Below, piece after piece: positions 1-9,112 of a stretch of 48,032 nt of DNA (position 1 is its first letter; each line of letters starts with the position of its first letter). Under the pieces are notes generated by a model that was not told the origin of the DNA, ran no database searches, and saw only the letters and a list, made by a program, of their open reading frames with translations. A program made the translations under genes and the position numbers. Source of the stretch: JAWXUE01 sp044432925 (GTDB taxonomy: Bacteria > Bacillota_I > Bacilli_A > Acholeplasmatales > Anaeroplasmataceae); the NCBI GenBank assembly GCA_044432925.1, contig JAWXUE010000006.1:1-48032 (forward strand). The letters are read 5' to 3'.

Positions 1-26
1 AAGACCATTTCAAATGGTCTTTTTTA
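1..26. terminator. Terminator hairpin at the window edge
   Basis: Arms AAGACCAT (1-8) and ATGGTCTT (14-21) form a perfect stem, followed on the + strand by a T run. On the minus strand the hairpin lies directly after the stop of the ABC exporter gene ending at 27. It may serve both directions; the tail for minus-strand transcripts lies outside the window. Confidence 0.7.
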
Positions 27-1742
27 TTATGCTTTATATCTAAATTGTAAATTATATAATTCTTTATACATAGATTCTTTTTCTATTAATTCATCATGAG
101 AACCTTGTTCTTTAATTACCCCTTCACTAATAACAACAATTTTATCAGCATTTTTAATTGTTGATAATCTATGTGCTACTACTAAAGTTGTTCTATTTAC
201 AGCAAGTCTATCTAATGCTTCTTGGATATGTATTTCTGTTGTATTATCTAATGCACTTGTAGCTTCATCTAAAACTAAGATTGAAGGATTCTTTAAAAAC
301 ACCCTAGCAATACTTAATCTTTGTTTTTGTCCACCAGATAATCTTACTCCACGTTCACCTATTTGTGTATCATAACCATCAGGAAGTGAATTTATATGTT
401 CATGGATATTAGCCATTTTAGCAGCTTCTATTACTTCTTCATCTGTTGCATCTAATCTACCATATAATATATTTTCTTTTATTGTTCCGTTAAATAAGAA
501 TACATCTTGTTGTACTATACCGATATTATCTCTTAATGATTTTAAAGTTACATCATTAATATTTTGATCATCTATTAATATTTCACCACTATTTATATTA
601 TAAAATTTAGGTAATAAGTGACATATAGTAGATTTACCTCCACCAGAAGGTCCTACTAAAGCTACTTTAGTACCAGCTTTTATATCTAAAGTTACATCTT
701 TTAATACATTAGATTCTTCATTATAATTAAAGTTAATATTTTTAAATAAAATTTTACCTTTTACATTATCTAATATTTTTTCACCATTATCTTCTTCTAC
801 TTTTTCATCGATAACTTCTAAGAATCTCATAAATCCTGTTGTACCATTTTGATATTGTTCAACAAATGCTATTAATGTAGTAACAGGTGAAATGAATAAA
901 TTAACTGAAATAATGAATGCTGAATAATCTCCGAAATTAATTGTATCATTATATAAGAATAACCCTCCAGCAATCAACACAACAACATTAAATACATCTG
1001 TTATAAATGAAGTAGTTGATGAGAATTTACCCATATTTTTATAAGCTTTACTTCTTGATGCAACAAATCTTTTATTACCTTTTTCAAATTTTTGACTTTC
1101 AATATCAGCATTAGTAAAAGCCTTAGTTACTCTTATACCTGAAATACTACTTTCAAGTGATGCATTTACAATTGCAATATCTTTTCTTGTTTCTTTAAAT
1201 GTTTGTTTCATTATTTTTCTTAAACTAGCAGAAATTAATATTAAGAATGGTACACATAAAAATACTATTAAAGTTAGTATTACATTTATTGTAAGTAAAT
1301 AAATAAAAGAACCTACTATCATAACACTACAAATTAAAATATTTTCAGGACCATGATGAGCTAACTCTGTAACATCTTGTAAATCATTAGTCATTCTACT
1401 CATTACTTTACCTGTTTCTTCATTATCATAATATGAATAAGGTAATTTTTGTAAGTGATTAAACATATCAGTTCTCATATGAGCCTGCATTTTAACACCT
1501 ATTACATGTCCGTAATATTGAATGAAATATCTTAATCCTGTTCTTATAACATAAAGTATTAATAATAACGAACCAAAGAAAATAATTTTTTGAATATTTT
1601 CATTTGGAATAAAATCATTTAACATAACTCTTGTTATCATAGGATAACACATACCTATTAATGATGTTATTAATGCAGCAAGCATATCTAAAAATAACAT
1701 CCCTTTGTGTGGTTTATAATATTTAATAAATCTCTTTAACAT
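27..1742 (-). CDS. ABC exporter, fused membrane and ATPase domains (homodimer type)
   Basis: This 571-residue protein is a type IV ABC exporter half-transporter that would export a hydrophobic compound (drug, lipid or peptide) using ATP. Residues 1-300 hold about six membrane segments. The ATPase domain has Walker A GPSGGGKST, signature LSGGQKQR, Walker B ILVLDEATSALD with the catalytic Glu intact, and the H-loop VAHRLS. Because its own ATP site looks complete, it probably works as a homodimer, unlike the two degenerate/complete pairs elsewhere in the window. It is transcribed alone, with a ribosome site AAGGGG before the ATG, its own promoter and a hairpin after the stop. The substrate cannot be read from the sequence. 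Confidence 0.92.
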   Translation of the reverse strand: MLKRFIKYYKPHKGMLFLDMLAALITSLIGMCYPMITRVMLNDFIPNENIQKIIFFGSLLLILYVIRTGLRYFIQYYGHVIGVKMQAHMRTDMFNHLQKLPYSYYDNEETGKVMSRMTNDLQDVTELAHHGPENILICSVMIVGSFIYLLTINVILTLIVFLCVPFLILISASLRKIMKQTFKETRKDIAIVNASLESSISGIRVTKAFTNADIESQKFEKGNKRFVASRSKAYKNMGKFSSTTSFITDVFNVVVLIAGGLFLYNDTINFGDYSAFIISVNLFISPVTTLIAFVEQYQNGTTGFMRFLEVIDEKVEEDNGEKILDNVKGKILFKNINFNYNEESNVLKDVTLDIKAGTKVALVGPSGGGKSTICHLLPKFYNINSGEILIDDQNINDVTLKSLRDNIGIVQQDVFLFNGTIKENILYGRLDATDEEVIEAAKMANIHEHINSLPDGYDTQIGERGVRLSGGQKQRLSIARVFLKNPSILVLDEATSALDNTTEIHIQEALDRLAVNRTTLVVAHRLSTIKNADKIVVISEGVIKEQGSHDELIEKESMYKELYNLQFRYKA

Positions 1743-1767
1743 AACTATCGCCCCTTTTTAATTTATT

Positions 1768-1797
1768 ATTATATCACAAAATAAAAAAAAGTAACAA
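1768..1797 (-). promoter_or_regulatory. Sigma-A-type promoter of the ABC exporter gene
   Basis: On the minus strand, TTGTTA (-35, 1797-1792) is followed after 18 bases by a perfect TATAAT (-10, 1773-1768). The -35 box lies inside the potD terminator hairpin, so termination and re-initiation are packed together. Confidence 0.6.
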
Positions 1798-1811
1798 AAA
1801 ATGTTACTTTT
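1787..1811 (-). terminator. Terminator of the pot operon
   Basis: Arms AAAAGTAAC (1787-1795) and GTTACTTTT (1803-1811) pair around a 7-base loop, followed on the minus strand by a T run. The hairpin overlaps the potD stop codon. Confidence 0.8.
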
Positions 1812-2913
1812 AATTTTTAGCTTTATTTATTAATCTTATTGCTTCTGATTCATAAGCTGTTCCTAAATCTCTAAATAATACAGCATTTTTATTTTTTAAT
1901 GGTTCTAAATAGAAAGGATATTGCACAACAAAATCTTTCATTTCTTCATCTTGTTTTATATCTTCTATTACTGAAGATAATGTTGGGCAGTAACCTACGT
2001 ATAATGCATTTTGCAATGAATTTTCTTTATCTAAAAAGAAATCAATAAATTTATGTGCTAAATCAATATTGTCTGATGTTTTAGGTATAACCATTGCATC
2101 AAAGAATGCTGCTGTATTTTGAGGTACATAAGCATTGAATTTAACTTCTTGATTATCAGTAGTTGTTACATAATGTTGATCAAAAAAATCACCTAACTGT
2201 ACAAATGCTACATCTAAATTACCATTAGCAATTTGTTTTTTTAAAATATCATTTCCCCATAAATCATATTGTACTGATGACATAGCATTAATTAAATAAT
2301 TTTCATAAGAAGATAAATCAGTTGTATTAACATCAATATCCTCACTTAATAAATAAGCACTTATTGCCCATCTAGGTACATCATACATTCCTATTTTAAC
2401 ATTATCAGTTAAGTTTCTATCAAAGAATATATCAAATCCATTTGTTTCTACTTGTTCTTTTAAATCAGTATTATTTGTTGAATATAAAATAGAATATGCT
2501 CCCCAAAAATAAGGTATTGCATAATCTAATGAATCTTTATAAAATTCATCTTGATTCATTACTTTTATTAAGTCTTCATTAAACATACCATCATAATAAT
2601 TAGTTAGTTTAGTATGATCTATTTCATGTAATAAATCATTTTTATACATTTTTTCCATAACGTAATCACCAGGTATAGCAATATCGTATCTTGTAGTACC
2701 GCTACTTACTTTAGCATACATAGCCTCACTACTTCCTACTTCTTCTAATACTACTGATACATTATTTTCTTCTTCAAATTGTTTTATCAACTCTTCGTCT
2801 ACATACTCACCCCAATTTAATAAATAAAGTTTGTCTTTATTATCAATTGTTACAGTTATATAAAAAGAAGTAAATAATAATAAACATATTAATCCTAAAA
2901 TTAATTTTTTCAT
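1810..2913 (-). CDS. potD: Spermidine/putrescine-binding protein PotD
   Basis: This is the extracytoplasmic solute-binding protein of a polyamine ABC importer. It has an N-terminal hydrophobic segment (about residues 3-22). The mature part opens with LYLLNWGEYVDEELIKQFEE, typical of PotD/PotF proteins, and has the later VMEKMYKNDLLHEID and IDFFLDKENS regions. The length of 367 residues is normal. A Cys lies in the hydrophobic segment but I see no convincing lipobox, so it is probably held by an uncleaved N-terminal anchor or processed atypically. Its start overlaps the potC stop by 4 bases (ATGA) and it is the last gene of potABCD. Whether it prefers spermidine or putrescine cannot be judged. 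Confidence 0.93.
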   Translation of the reverse strand: MKKLILGLICLLLFTSFYITVTIDNKDKLYLLNWGEYVDEELIKQFEEENNVSVVLEEVGSSEAMYAKVSSGTTRYDIAIPGDYVMEKMYKNDLLHEIDHTKLTNYYDGMFNEDLIKVMNQDEFYKDSLDYAIPYFWGAYSILYSTNNTDLKEQVETNGFDIFFDRNLTDNVKIGMYDVPRWAISAYLLSEDIDVNTTDLSSYENYLINAMSSVQYDLWGNDILKKQIANGNLDVAFVQLGDFFDQHYVTTTDNQEVKFNAYVPQNTAAFFDAMVIPKTSDNIDLAHKFIDFFLDKENSLQNALYVGYCPTLSSVIEDIKQDEEMKDFVVQYPFYLEPLKNKNAVLFRDLGTAYESEAIRLINKAKN

Positions 2914-3710
2914 TTTTTACCTCCTTTTTTAGCAGCTTTAATATTTGGTACTAATACAACTATTAAAGTTACTATTGTTATTAAAGAGTTATAAGCATAA
3001 GCAGCAGGTGTAAAGTTCTTTCTTCCTAGCCTAGCATAAATCCAGTTAGAGAAGTTAGAAAATCCATTCCCGCTTGTGAAGTATGATATTACAAAGTCAT
3101 CAATACTCATTGTAAAAGCAAGTAATGCTCCTGTAATAATACCCATTTTAATACTTGGTAATAATATTAAATAAACTGCTTTTATAGGAGGGCAACCTAA
3201 ATCATGAGCTGCTTCTATTAAAGAGTTATCCATTTCTCTTAATTTAGGTAATACACTAAGTATTACATAAGGTGTTGTGAAAAATACATGTGCTACTAAC
3301 ATAGTTGTAAATCCAAATATATTAGGGAATATTGGTAATAACATTGTAAATACTAACATTACTGAAATACCTGTAACTATTTCACTATTTAACATAGGAA
3401 TATTATTTAGTAACATCATTTGTTTTTTTCTTTTTTTAGATAATGCGTTTATACCTATTGCTGAGATTACTCCAAATATAGTAGCAAGTATTGTTGAATA
3501 TATTGCAACTATTAATGAATTTAAAATAGATTTATATAATGATTCTTCTCTAAAGATATCTAAATACCATTCTAAAGTAAATCCTGTAAGTGAATCTCCT
3601 GATTGGCTATCATTAAATGATAAAATTATTATTATAAAGATAGGTAGATATAACATTAAGAATACTGATGCAATAAAGATTGCTTGTAATGCTTTACTAA
3701 ATTTTCTCAT
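2910..3710 (-). CDS. potC: Polyamine ABC importer permease PotC
   Basis: This is an integral membrane permease with about six segments over 266 residues. The binding-protein-dependent transport EAA loop appears as EAAHDLGCPPIKAVYLILLP around residues 166-185, the contact point for PotA. An LSFNDSQSG region near residues 30-38 matches the PotC family. It overlaps potB by 4 bases at its start and potD by 4 bases at its end, so the operon is translationally coupled. The stop is TGA. Confidence 0.93.
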   Translation of the reverse strand: MRKFSKALQAIFIASVFLMLYLPIFIIIILSFNDSQSGDSLTGFTLEWYLDIFREESLYKSILNSLIVAIYSTILATIFGVISAIGINALSKKRKKQMMLLNNIPMLNSEIVTGISVMLVFTMLLPIFPNIFGFTTMLVAHVFFTTPYVILSVLPKLREMDNSLIEAAHDLGCPPIKAVYLILLPSIKMGIITGALLAFTMSIDDFVISYFTSGNGFSNFSNWIYARLGRKNFTPAAYAYNSLITIVTLIVVLVPNIKAAKKGGKK

Positions 3711-4519
3711 AATAAAGTCTCACCATCCTTATCTACTTTTTGGAATAATACAACAGATATTGTTATTACCACACTTACAACTATAGCAAGTAATGCTCCA
3801 AAGTTGTAATTAAAAGCTGTTGTAAACATATCTTCTATTATATTTCCAATCATAGTAATTTTTCCTGCACCAATTCTTTCTGAAACAGCAAATCCTGTTG
3901 CAGCAGGTAAGAATACCATTATTACTCCACTACATACTCCTTTTAAAGATAGAGGGAATGTAACAAATAAGAATGTTTTTATTTTTCCGACTCCTAAGTC
4001 ATTAGAAGCTTCTATTAATGATTTATCTGATTTTTCTAATATTGTAAATATAGGGAATATCATAAAAGGTAAGTACATTGTTACAGTTACAAATATAACT
4101 GCTTCTATTGAACCTATTAAATCTAAAGATAATCCTATATTATTAATTATACTTACTGGGTAAAATATTTTTTCCCATGCAACAATACGTAATAACATAT
4201 TACTCCACATCGGTAATATTATTAACATTAATACTGCTGATTTATATTTAATTTTTGAATTTGAAATTATATATGCAACAGGATATCCAATAATAAAACA
4301 TATTATTGTTGTCCAAAAAGCAACTATAATCGAGTTAAGAAATGCTTGTGAATAAACAGGATCTGTTAGTTTGAAAAAGTTTTCTAATGTAAAAGTTGCA
4401 TTAGAGAAATCTAATCCATTAGTTATTGTAACTGTTAGTATTAATAAAGCCATTACAGGTATAAATACTAATATACCTAACCATATAGCATATGGTATTG
4501 CTAAATTTTTAGTTTTCAT
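3707..4519 (-). CDS. potB: Polyamine ABC importer permease PotB
   Basis: This is the second permease subunit (270 residues), with about six membrane segments. The EAA loop reads EASNDLGVGKIKTFLFVTFP and faces the ATPase. The PotB-type stretch GFAVSERIGAGKITMIGNII follows it. It overlaps potA by 11 bases and potC by 4 bases. With PotC it forms the heterodimeric channel across the cytoplasmic membrane. Confidence 0.93.
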   Translation of the reverse strand: MKTKNLAIPYAIWLGILVFIPVMALLILTVTITNGLDFSNATFTLENFFKLTDPVYSQAFLNSIIVAFWTTIICFIIGYPVAYIISNSKIKYKSAVLMLIILPMWSNMLLRIVAWEKIFYPVSIINNIGLSLDLIGSIEAVIFVTVTMYLPFMIFPIFTILEKSDKSLIEASNDLGVGKIKTFLFVTFPLSLKGVCSGVIMVFLPAATGFAVSERIGAGKITMIGNIIEDMFTTAFNYNFGALLAIVVSVVITISVVLFQKVDKDGETLL

Positions 4520-6263
4520 TATGTTTCATTAAGTGAATTTCATGAGCATCCACTCTTAATCCTATAATTGTACCTACAGATACATTTTGATAGTCATGTA
4601 CTATTATCTGTTTATCTAAGATGTTAACTATTATTTCAAAGTGTACTCCTGTAAATACACTTGATTGTACAACGCCTTGTAAAATTGCATCACTTGGATT
4701 TTCAAATTCTAAATCAAAATCTTCAGGTCTTATTACTACATCAACCATTTCATCTTTAGTAAATGTTTGAATATAAGCTTCAAATTCTTGTCCTAAAAAA
4801 GAAACAGTATTTTCTCCTAAATAAATACCTTCAATAATATTATCTCCGTCATAATTATTTAGTAATGCTTCTTTAGTTTGATTGATTGATTCAGTATAGA
4901 TATTGTTTGCATCTATAGTTAATCCTATTTCATCTTCAACACTAAATTTTTCTGTTGTTACAACGTTTATTGTTTTTCCATCTACTAATACTTGTAGTTC
5001 ATAAACATTCTTTTTAAATTTTCTTTTTTTAACAACACCTGTTAGTTTAGCACCTTCTAAAGGCACTACATCAAAGTCTTCGTTTTCTACTATTATATAA
5101 ACTTTATCATTAGGTACAAAGTCATTTACTGATACTTTAAAAGTCTTCCCTAACATTGATAATCTGTCTTTTCCTAAATATGTACCTTCAATCATATTAG
5201 ATTGTCCGATAAAATCAGCTACACATCTATTAACAGGTGAATTATAAATATCTTCAGGTCTTCCTATTTGTTGTATTTCACCTTTATTCATAACAACAAC
5301 TGTATCACTCATAACCATTGCTTCTTCTTGATCATGTGTAATAAAAATAAATGTAATACCTAAATTCTTTTGCATTGCTTTTAATTCATAACGCATTGAT
5401 TGTCTTAATTTTAAGTCTAATGCAGCAAGTGGTTCATCTAGTAATAAAATTCTAGGTTTATTAACTATAGCACGTGCTATAGCAACTCTTTGCATTTGTC
5501 CTCCTGATAATTGAGAAATAGTTCTTGATTCATAACCTTCTAACCCAACTAACTTAAGTGACTTTAATACTTCTGTATTAATTGTATTTTGTTTAAATTT
5601 TTTATCTTTTATTTTTAATATCATTTCATAATAAATATCTTTTTTAGTTAATTCTAAAATAATGTTATTATAAGTATCTTTATTTAAATAAACTTCTAAA
5701 TTGTGTTCTTTTATTATATTATTAATTAATTCATCATATTTTACTTTTTCTTTTTTTACAGCATTTAACTCATTTATAACTTTAATTACTAAAGATTTTT
5801 CGCTAAATACTTCAATAGCTTTATTAAGTACTTCTTTTGGTTTAAGTATTTTATTAAATTGTTTACTTAATTCACCAATTTCTTCTTCATCTATATTATT
5901 TTCTTCCATTAAATTAATAATTCCGATATCAAATACATTAGAATAAATATTGTGTACTAATCCAAATGCTACATTATCAAATATAGAATAATGAGGGAAT
6001 AATGCATATCTTTGAAATACAGTATTAATCGGTCTTTTATGAGAAGGTAATAAATCTATTCTTTCACCATCTAATAAAACTTCTCCATTATCAACACTTT
6101 CAAATCCACCAATAATTCTTAAAGTAGTTGTTTTACCGCATCCCGAAGGCCCTAGTATAGTTACAAACTCATTTTCATTAATTGCCATGCTGTAGTCTTC
6201 AAGAATTGTATTAGTTCCATAAGACTTTTTAATGTTTTTTAATTCAATTAATTTTTTCGCCAT
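4509..6263 (-). CDS. potA: Polyamine importer ATPase PotA with large insertion and doubled tail module
   Basis: This ATPase energises polyamine uptake. Walker A is GPSGCGKTT (38-46), Q-loop Gln84, signature LSGGQMQR (252-259), Walker B ILLLDEP (272-278) and H-loop His310. It has 584 residues against about 380 for usual PotA. Two things explain the extra length. About 120 Lys/Glu/Ile-rich residues (roughly 105-228) sit between the Q-loop and the signature. The C-terminal TOBE-like module also occurs twice: IEGTYLG...MLGKTF from 358 and IEGIYLG...FLGQEF from 477. From memory, Mollicute PotA proteins are similarly long. It is the first gene of potABCD and is preceded by an AGGAG site. Confidence 0.93.
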   Translation of the reverse strand: MAKKLIELKNIKKSYGTNTILEDYSMAINENEFVTILGPSGCGKTTTLRIIGGFESVDNGEVLLDGERIDLLPSHKRPINTVFQRYALFPHYSIFDNVAFGLVHNIYSNVFDIGIINLMEENNIDEEEIGELSKQFNKILKPKEVLNKAIEVFSEKSLVIKVINELNAVKKEKVKYDELINNIIKEHNLEVYLNKDTYNNIILELTKKDIYYEMILKIKDKKFKQNTINTEVLKSLKLVGLEGYESRTISQLSGGQMQRVAIARAIVNKPRILLLDEPLAALDLKLRQSMRYELKAMQKNLGITFIFITHDQEEAMVMSDTVVVMNKGEIQQIGRPEDIYNSPVNRCVADFIGQSNMIEGTYLGKDRLSMLGKTFKVSVNDFVPNDKVYIIVENEDFDVVPLEGAKLTGVVKKRKFKKNVYELQVLVDGKTINVVTTEKFSVEDEIGLTIDANNIYTESINQTKEALLNNYDGDNIIEGIYLGENTVSFLGQEFEAYIQTFTKDEMVDVVIRPEDFDLEFENPSDAILQGVVQSSVFTGVHFEIIVNILDKQIIVHDYQNVSVGTIIGLRVDAHEIHLMKHNEN

Positions 6264-6285
6264 AATAATACTCCTGTTATATGAA

Positions 6286-6332
6286 TTTTCGGCCTTTACT
6301 AATTATTATTCATAACTCTATATAACCGAAAA
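6286..6332. other. Long-loop dyad before potA
   Basis: TTTTCGG (6286-6292) and CCGAAAA (6326-6332) are perfect inverted 7-mers 33 bases apart. One arm falls at about the predicted transcription start, so the dyad is more likely a DNA-binding site than an RNA hairpin. No polyamine regulator is visible nearby. Confidence 0.35.
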
Positions 6333-6333
6333 G

Positions 6334-6362
6334 ATATTAACATAATATAGGCTCTATGTAAA
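6334..6362 (-). promoter_or_regulatory. Promoter of potABCD
   Basis: On the minus strand, TTTACA (6362-6357) is followed after 17 bases by TAATAT (6339-6334), with a TG one base upstream (extended -10). Transcription would start near 6327, leaving a leader of about 65 bases before the potA ATG. Confidence 0.6.
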
Positions 6363-6397
6363 CAATTTTTCATTAATTTTTTAACTAAATTTATTCA

Positions 6398-6745
6398 TTA
6401 TTTTTTTTCACTTAATTTTTCTATAATTTCATTGTAGGTAATGGGCTTTTTCAAATATTTTACTACACCTATTTTATCCATTTTTTTATAGTCTTTTTTA
6501 TCTTCTGTACCAGTCAACATACATACTTGATTTTTATTATATTTTGTTAATAAATATTTTACAAAATCTAATGTATTTTCGTTATTCATATAAAAGTCTA
6601 CTAATATATAATCATAGTTATTATCTATAAGATTTTTAGCTTCTTCTAAGTTATTTACAGTATCAGCTATATGACCATTTCTTTCAAACATTATTTTAAA
6701 TAAATTTATTAAATTTAATTCATCATCAATCATTAAAATTTTCAT
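6398..6745 (-). CDS. Stand-alone CheY-like response-regulator receiver domain
   Basis: The 115-residue protein is a single receiver domain. It has the acidic pair in MIDDE near residue 7, the phospho-acceptor Asp in ILVDFYMN, the Thr of MLTGTEDK and the Lys of YLKKPIT. There is no output domain, so it probably signals by protein contact or as a phosphate relay. No histidine kinase lies in the window. I start it at the ATG at 6745, 6 bases after an AAAGGTG ribosome site. The longer GTG start lies inside that site and is unlikely. Confidence 0.85.
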   Translation of the reverse strand: MKILMIDDELNLINLFKIMFERNGHIADTVNNLEEAKNLIDNNYDYILVDFYMNNENTLDFVKYLLTKYNKNQVCMLTGTEDKKDYKKMDKIGVVKYLKKPITYNEIIEKLSEKK

Positions 6746-6798
6746 CGTACACACCTTTTTTCTTTATTTTCATATATTGATTATAGGAGGTCATTAAA

Positions 6799-7035
6799 AT
6801 GAAATACCAATATTATCAAGGACCACAAGAACGTTGTGGTTTATTACTACCTTTTATAGCAGGAGCTTTAGTAGGTGCACCTATTGCTTATTTAGCAGGG
6901 AATAATAATACACCAGAATATTCTTTCCCACCACAGTACCAACAACCACCATACTATGTACAACCATATCCTTATCAATACCAATACCAACCACAACCAC
7001 AACCATTTTATCCAAATAATCCGCTACCTATGTAG
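6799..7035 (+). CDS. Small membrane protein with Pro/Tyr/Gln-rich tail
   Basis: No family is recognised. The 78-residue protein has a hydrophilic head (YQYYQGPQERC), one hydrophobic Gly/Ala-rich segment (about 15-34, LLPFIAGALVGAPIAYLAG) and a tail of about 40 residues made almost only of Pro, Tyr and Gln with repeating PQ/PYQ units. A strong AGGAGG site lies 8 bases before the ATG, which supports real translation. Tails of this composition occur in spore or surface-layer associated small proteins and in proline-rich interaction segments; that is only analogy. It is flanked by divergent and convergent minus-strand genes, so it is a single-gene unit. Confidence 0.75.
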   Translation: MKYQYYQGPQERCGLLLPFIAGALVGAPIAYLAGNNNTPEYSFPPQYQQPPYYVQPYPYQYQYQPQPQPFYPNNPLPM

Positions 7036-7095
7036 AAGGATTTTTTTATATTATACTATATTTTGTAAAAAAATAATATTATATAAAAATAAAAA

Positions 7096-7115
7096 ACGTC
7101 TTAAAGACGTCTTTT
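7096..7115. terminator. Bidirectional terminator
   Basis: ACGTCT (7096-7101) pairs with AGACGT (7105-7110) around a 3-base loop, with A and T runs on the two sides. It separates the convergent small membrane gene and the M18 peptidase gene. Confidence 0.65.
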
Positions 7116-7135
7116 ATTGTAAAAAGTAAGTAAAA

Positions 7136-8431
7136 TTATTCAAATGTAATTTCAGTTTCTTTAATAGTAATATTAGTATTAAAATAAACCTCAGTAAGTT
7201 TTACTAAATCAGTTAAGTCTTTAGTACCTGATAACTCAGCACTAGAATGCATAGCAAATTGAGGTAACCCAATATCTACAGAATTACAAGAAACTTGTGA
7301 AACAGAAATATTACCTAAAGTACTTCCACCTCTTACATCACTTCTATTAGCAATACTTTGATGAGCAACATTAGCTTTCTCACAAATAGTTTTAAATACT
7401 GATGCTGAAAAACCATCTGTTGTATATCTTTGATTAGCATTATATTTAATAGTTACACCTTTGTTTAAATAACAAGCATTTTTGTTATCTGTTTTTTCAG
7501 GATGATTAGGATGTGCAGCATGAGCATTATCTGCTGAAATCATAAATGATGAATTAATTATAGCGCTATGAGTATTACATTTTAATCCTAAAGATTTTCT
7601 AATATTAACTAAAGTATCTTTTAAGAATGTAGAGTCAGCACCTTGTTTTGTATTACTACCTACTTCTTCATTATCAAAAGCAACAAATACATTACAAGAT
7701 GATTTATTATTCTTAGAGTTTAATAAACCTACTAATGTACCATAAGTCATTTGTAAATCATCAATTTGAGGACAATTTAAAAATTCATTGTTATAACCTA
7801 CTACACTACCTCTAAATCTATTGTAAACAAATAAATCAAAATCTACTATTTCTTCAATTTTATTTTCTTTTTTTATAATATCTAAAATATCTAATGAATC
7901 TTCTGTACCATATAATGGTTGTAAATCTATTTGTGGATTATAAGTCATTTTATTTGAGTTTTCATTTAAATGAATAGCTACACTAGGAATAACCATTAAA
8001 TCTTTATCAATATTAACTAATTGTTGTTTAATAGAATTTTTTCCTTTAACAATAACTCTTCCTGCTAAACTTAAAGGTTTATCAAACCAAGATTGATGAA
8101 TATTCCCACCGTATGGCTCTACATTTAATGTTTTATAATAATTTAAAGATTTAACTTCATGATTAGGTTTTAATTTATAACTAGGTGAATCAGTATGAGA
8201 TGCTGTCATTTGGAAATGAAAGTTCTCTGTTGTAGTTGGTGTAGTAAATGCAATAATACTTGATAAATTTTTAGTAATAAAATATTTACTATTTAATTTT
8301 ACATCAAATACTTCTGTATTAGTGATTTCTTTATAACCTTCTTTTAATAATCTGTTTTTAATTTCTTCTACTGCATGAAAACAAGTTACACTGTTTTCCA
8401 TAAATTTTAAAAAGTCATTTGTAATTTTCAT
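7136..8431 (-). CDS. M18 family metallo-aminopeptidase
   Basis: This is a cytoplasmic zinc aminopeptidase of the aspartyl aminopeptidase (M18) family that removes N-terminal residues from peptides. Family signatures are all present: HTDSP with the first metal His at residue 79, the CPQIDDLQM region, FDNEEVGS holding the catalytic and ligand Glu, SADNAHAAHPNHPEK, RGGSTLG and FAMHSSAE with the last metal His. The length of 431 residues is typical. It is the last gene of a unit with the thioesterase upstream, separated by 3 bases. Confidence 0.92.
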   Translation of the reverse strand: MKITNDFLKFMENSVTCFHAVEEIKNRLLKEGYKEITNTEVFDVKLNSKYFITKNLSSIIAFTTPTTTENFHFQMTASHTDSPSYKLKPNHEVKSLNYYKTLNVEPYGGNIHQSWFDKPLSLAGRVIVKGKNSIKQQLVNIDKDLMVIPSVAIHLNENSNKMTYNPQIDLQPLYGTEDSLDILDIIKKENKIEEIVDFDLFVYNRFRGSVVGYNNEFLNCPQIDDLQMTYGTLVGLLNSKNNKSSCNVFVAFDNEEVGSNTKQGADSTFLKDTLVNIRKSLGLKCNTHSAIINSSFMISADNAHAAHPNHPEKTDNKNACYLNKGVTIKYNANQRYTTDGFSASVFKTICEKANVAHQSIANRSDVRGGSTLGNISVSQVSCNSVDIGLPQFAMHSSAELSGTKDLTDLVKLTEVYFNTNITIKETEITFE

Positions 8432-8434
8432 ATG

Positions 8435-9112
8435 TTATTCTCCTTTTATTTCTGATACAAAACATATTTTATCTTTAAATTTTCCTAAGATAAATAATGT
8501 TTCATTTTCTTTATATGTAAATAAATCTATTTTTTGATTGTTTAGTATTTCATTTAAATAATCTATTTGAAATTCTTTTATATTTTCTGTATTAATAATT
8601 TTTTCAATCATAAATGCATAACTAGCATTATTAACATGATTGTTTCGATCTAAGTCTTTATCTGTTACTTGATATGTATCAACTAATTTAAATTTATCTA
8701 AGTCATAAGATATTTTATAAATATCTTCAAATAAACTTTCATCAATTGTTTTTGAGTGATAAATTAAATTATGATCTCTTTTAATTTTTCTTGTTTGAAG
8801 AGATACTACTAACCACTTTGATATACCATCAATTAATACTTCATCATTATGTTTAATTTGATATTCTCTATTAAAATTAATTTTACTTGGTTCTTTTGGG
8901 TAAGTAATTGATGTGTATTCATCAGTTTCTGAATTATTATAAACAACAAACTTAGTTCTAAGTAAAACCCAAAATACATCTTTTTCTAACATTTCTTCAT
9001 ATCCAAAACCTAATCTTGTACCATGTGCTACAGCAGCGTTTTGAAATATATCTAATGTTTCATATAAATTAAATTTCTTTTTATCTCTTTTAAAAACTTC
9101 AGAATATTTCAT
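8435..9112 (-). CDS. Acyl-ACP thioesterase
   Basis: This hot-dog-fold thioesterase would release fatty acids from acyl carrier protein in the cytoplasm. The family hallmark DLDRNNHVNNASYAFMIE lies in the second half, matching the D-x-N-x-H-x-N...Y pattern of the FatA/FatB-like bacterial enzymes. The N-terminal half has FQNAAVAHGTRLGFGYEEM and WVLLRTKF, also typical. At 225 residues it is near the bacterial size. The upstream gene's TAA shares one base with its ATG (TAATG), so translation is coupled. Confidence 0.87.
   Translation of the reverse strand: MKYSEVFKRDKKKFNLYETLDIFQNAAVAHGTRLGFGYEEMLEKDVFWVLLRTKFVVYNNSETDEYTSITYPKEPSKINFNREYQIKHNDEVLIDGISKWLVVSLQTRKIKRDHNLIYHSKTIDESLFEDIYKISYDLDKFKLVDTYQVTDKDLDRNNHVNNASYAFMIEKIINTENIKEFQIDYLNEILNNQKIDLFTYKENETLFILGKFKDKICFVSEIKGE

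Noticed and set aside
3277..3786. 169-residue plus-strand ORF opposite potC and potB
   Set aside because: It spans two well-conserved genes on the other strand; shadow of hydrophobic coding.
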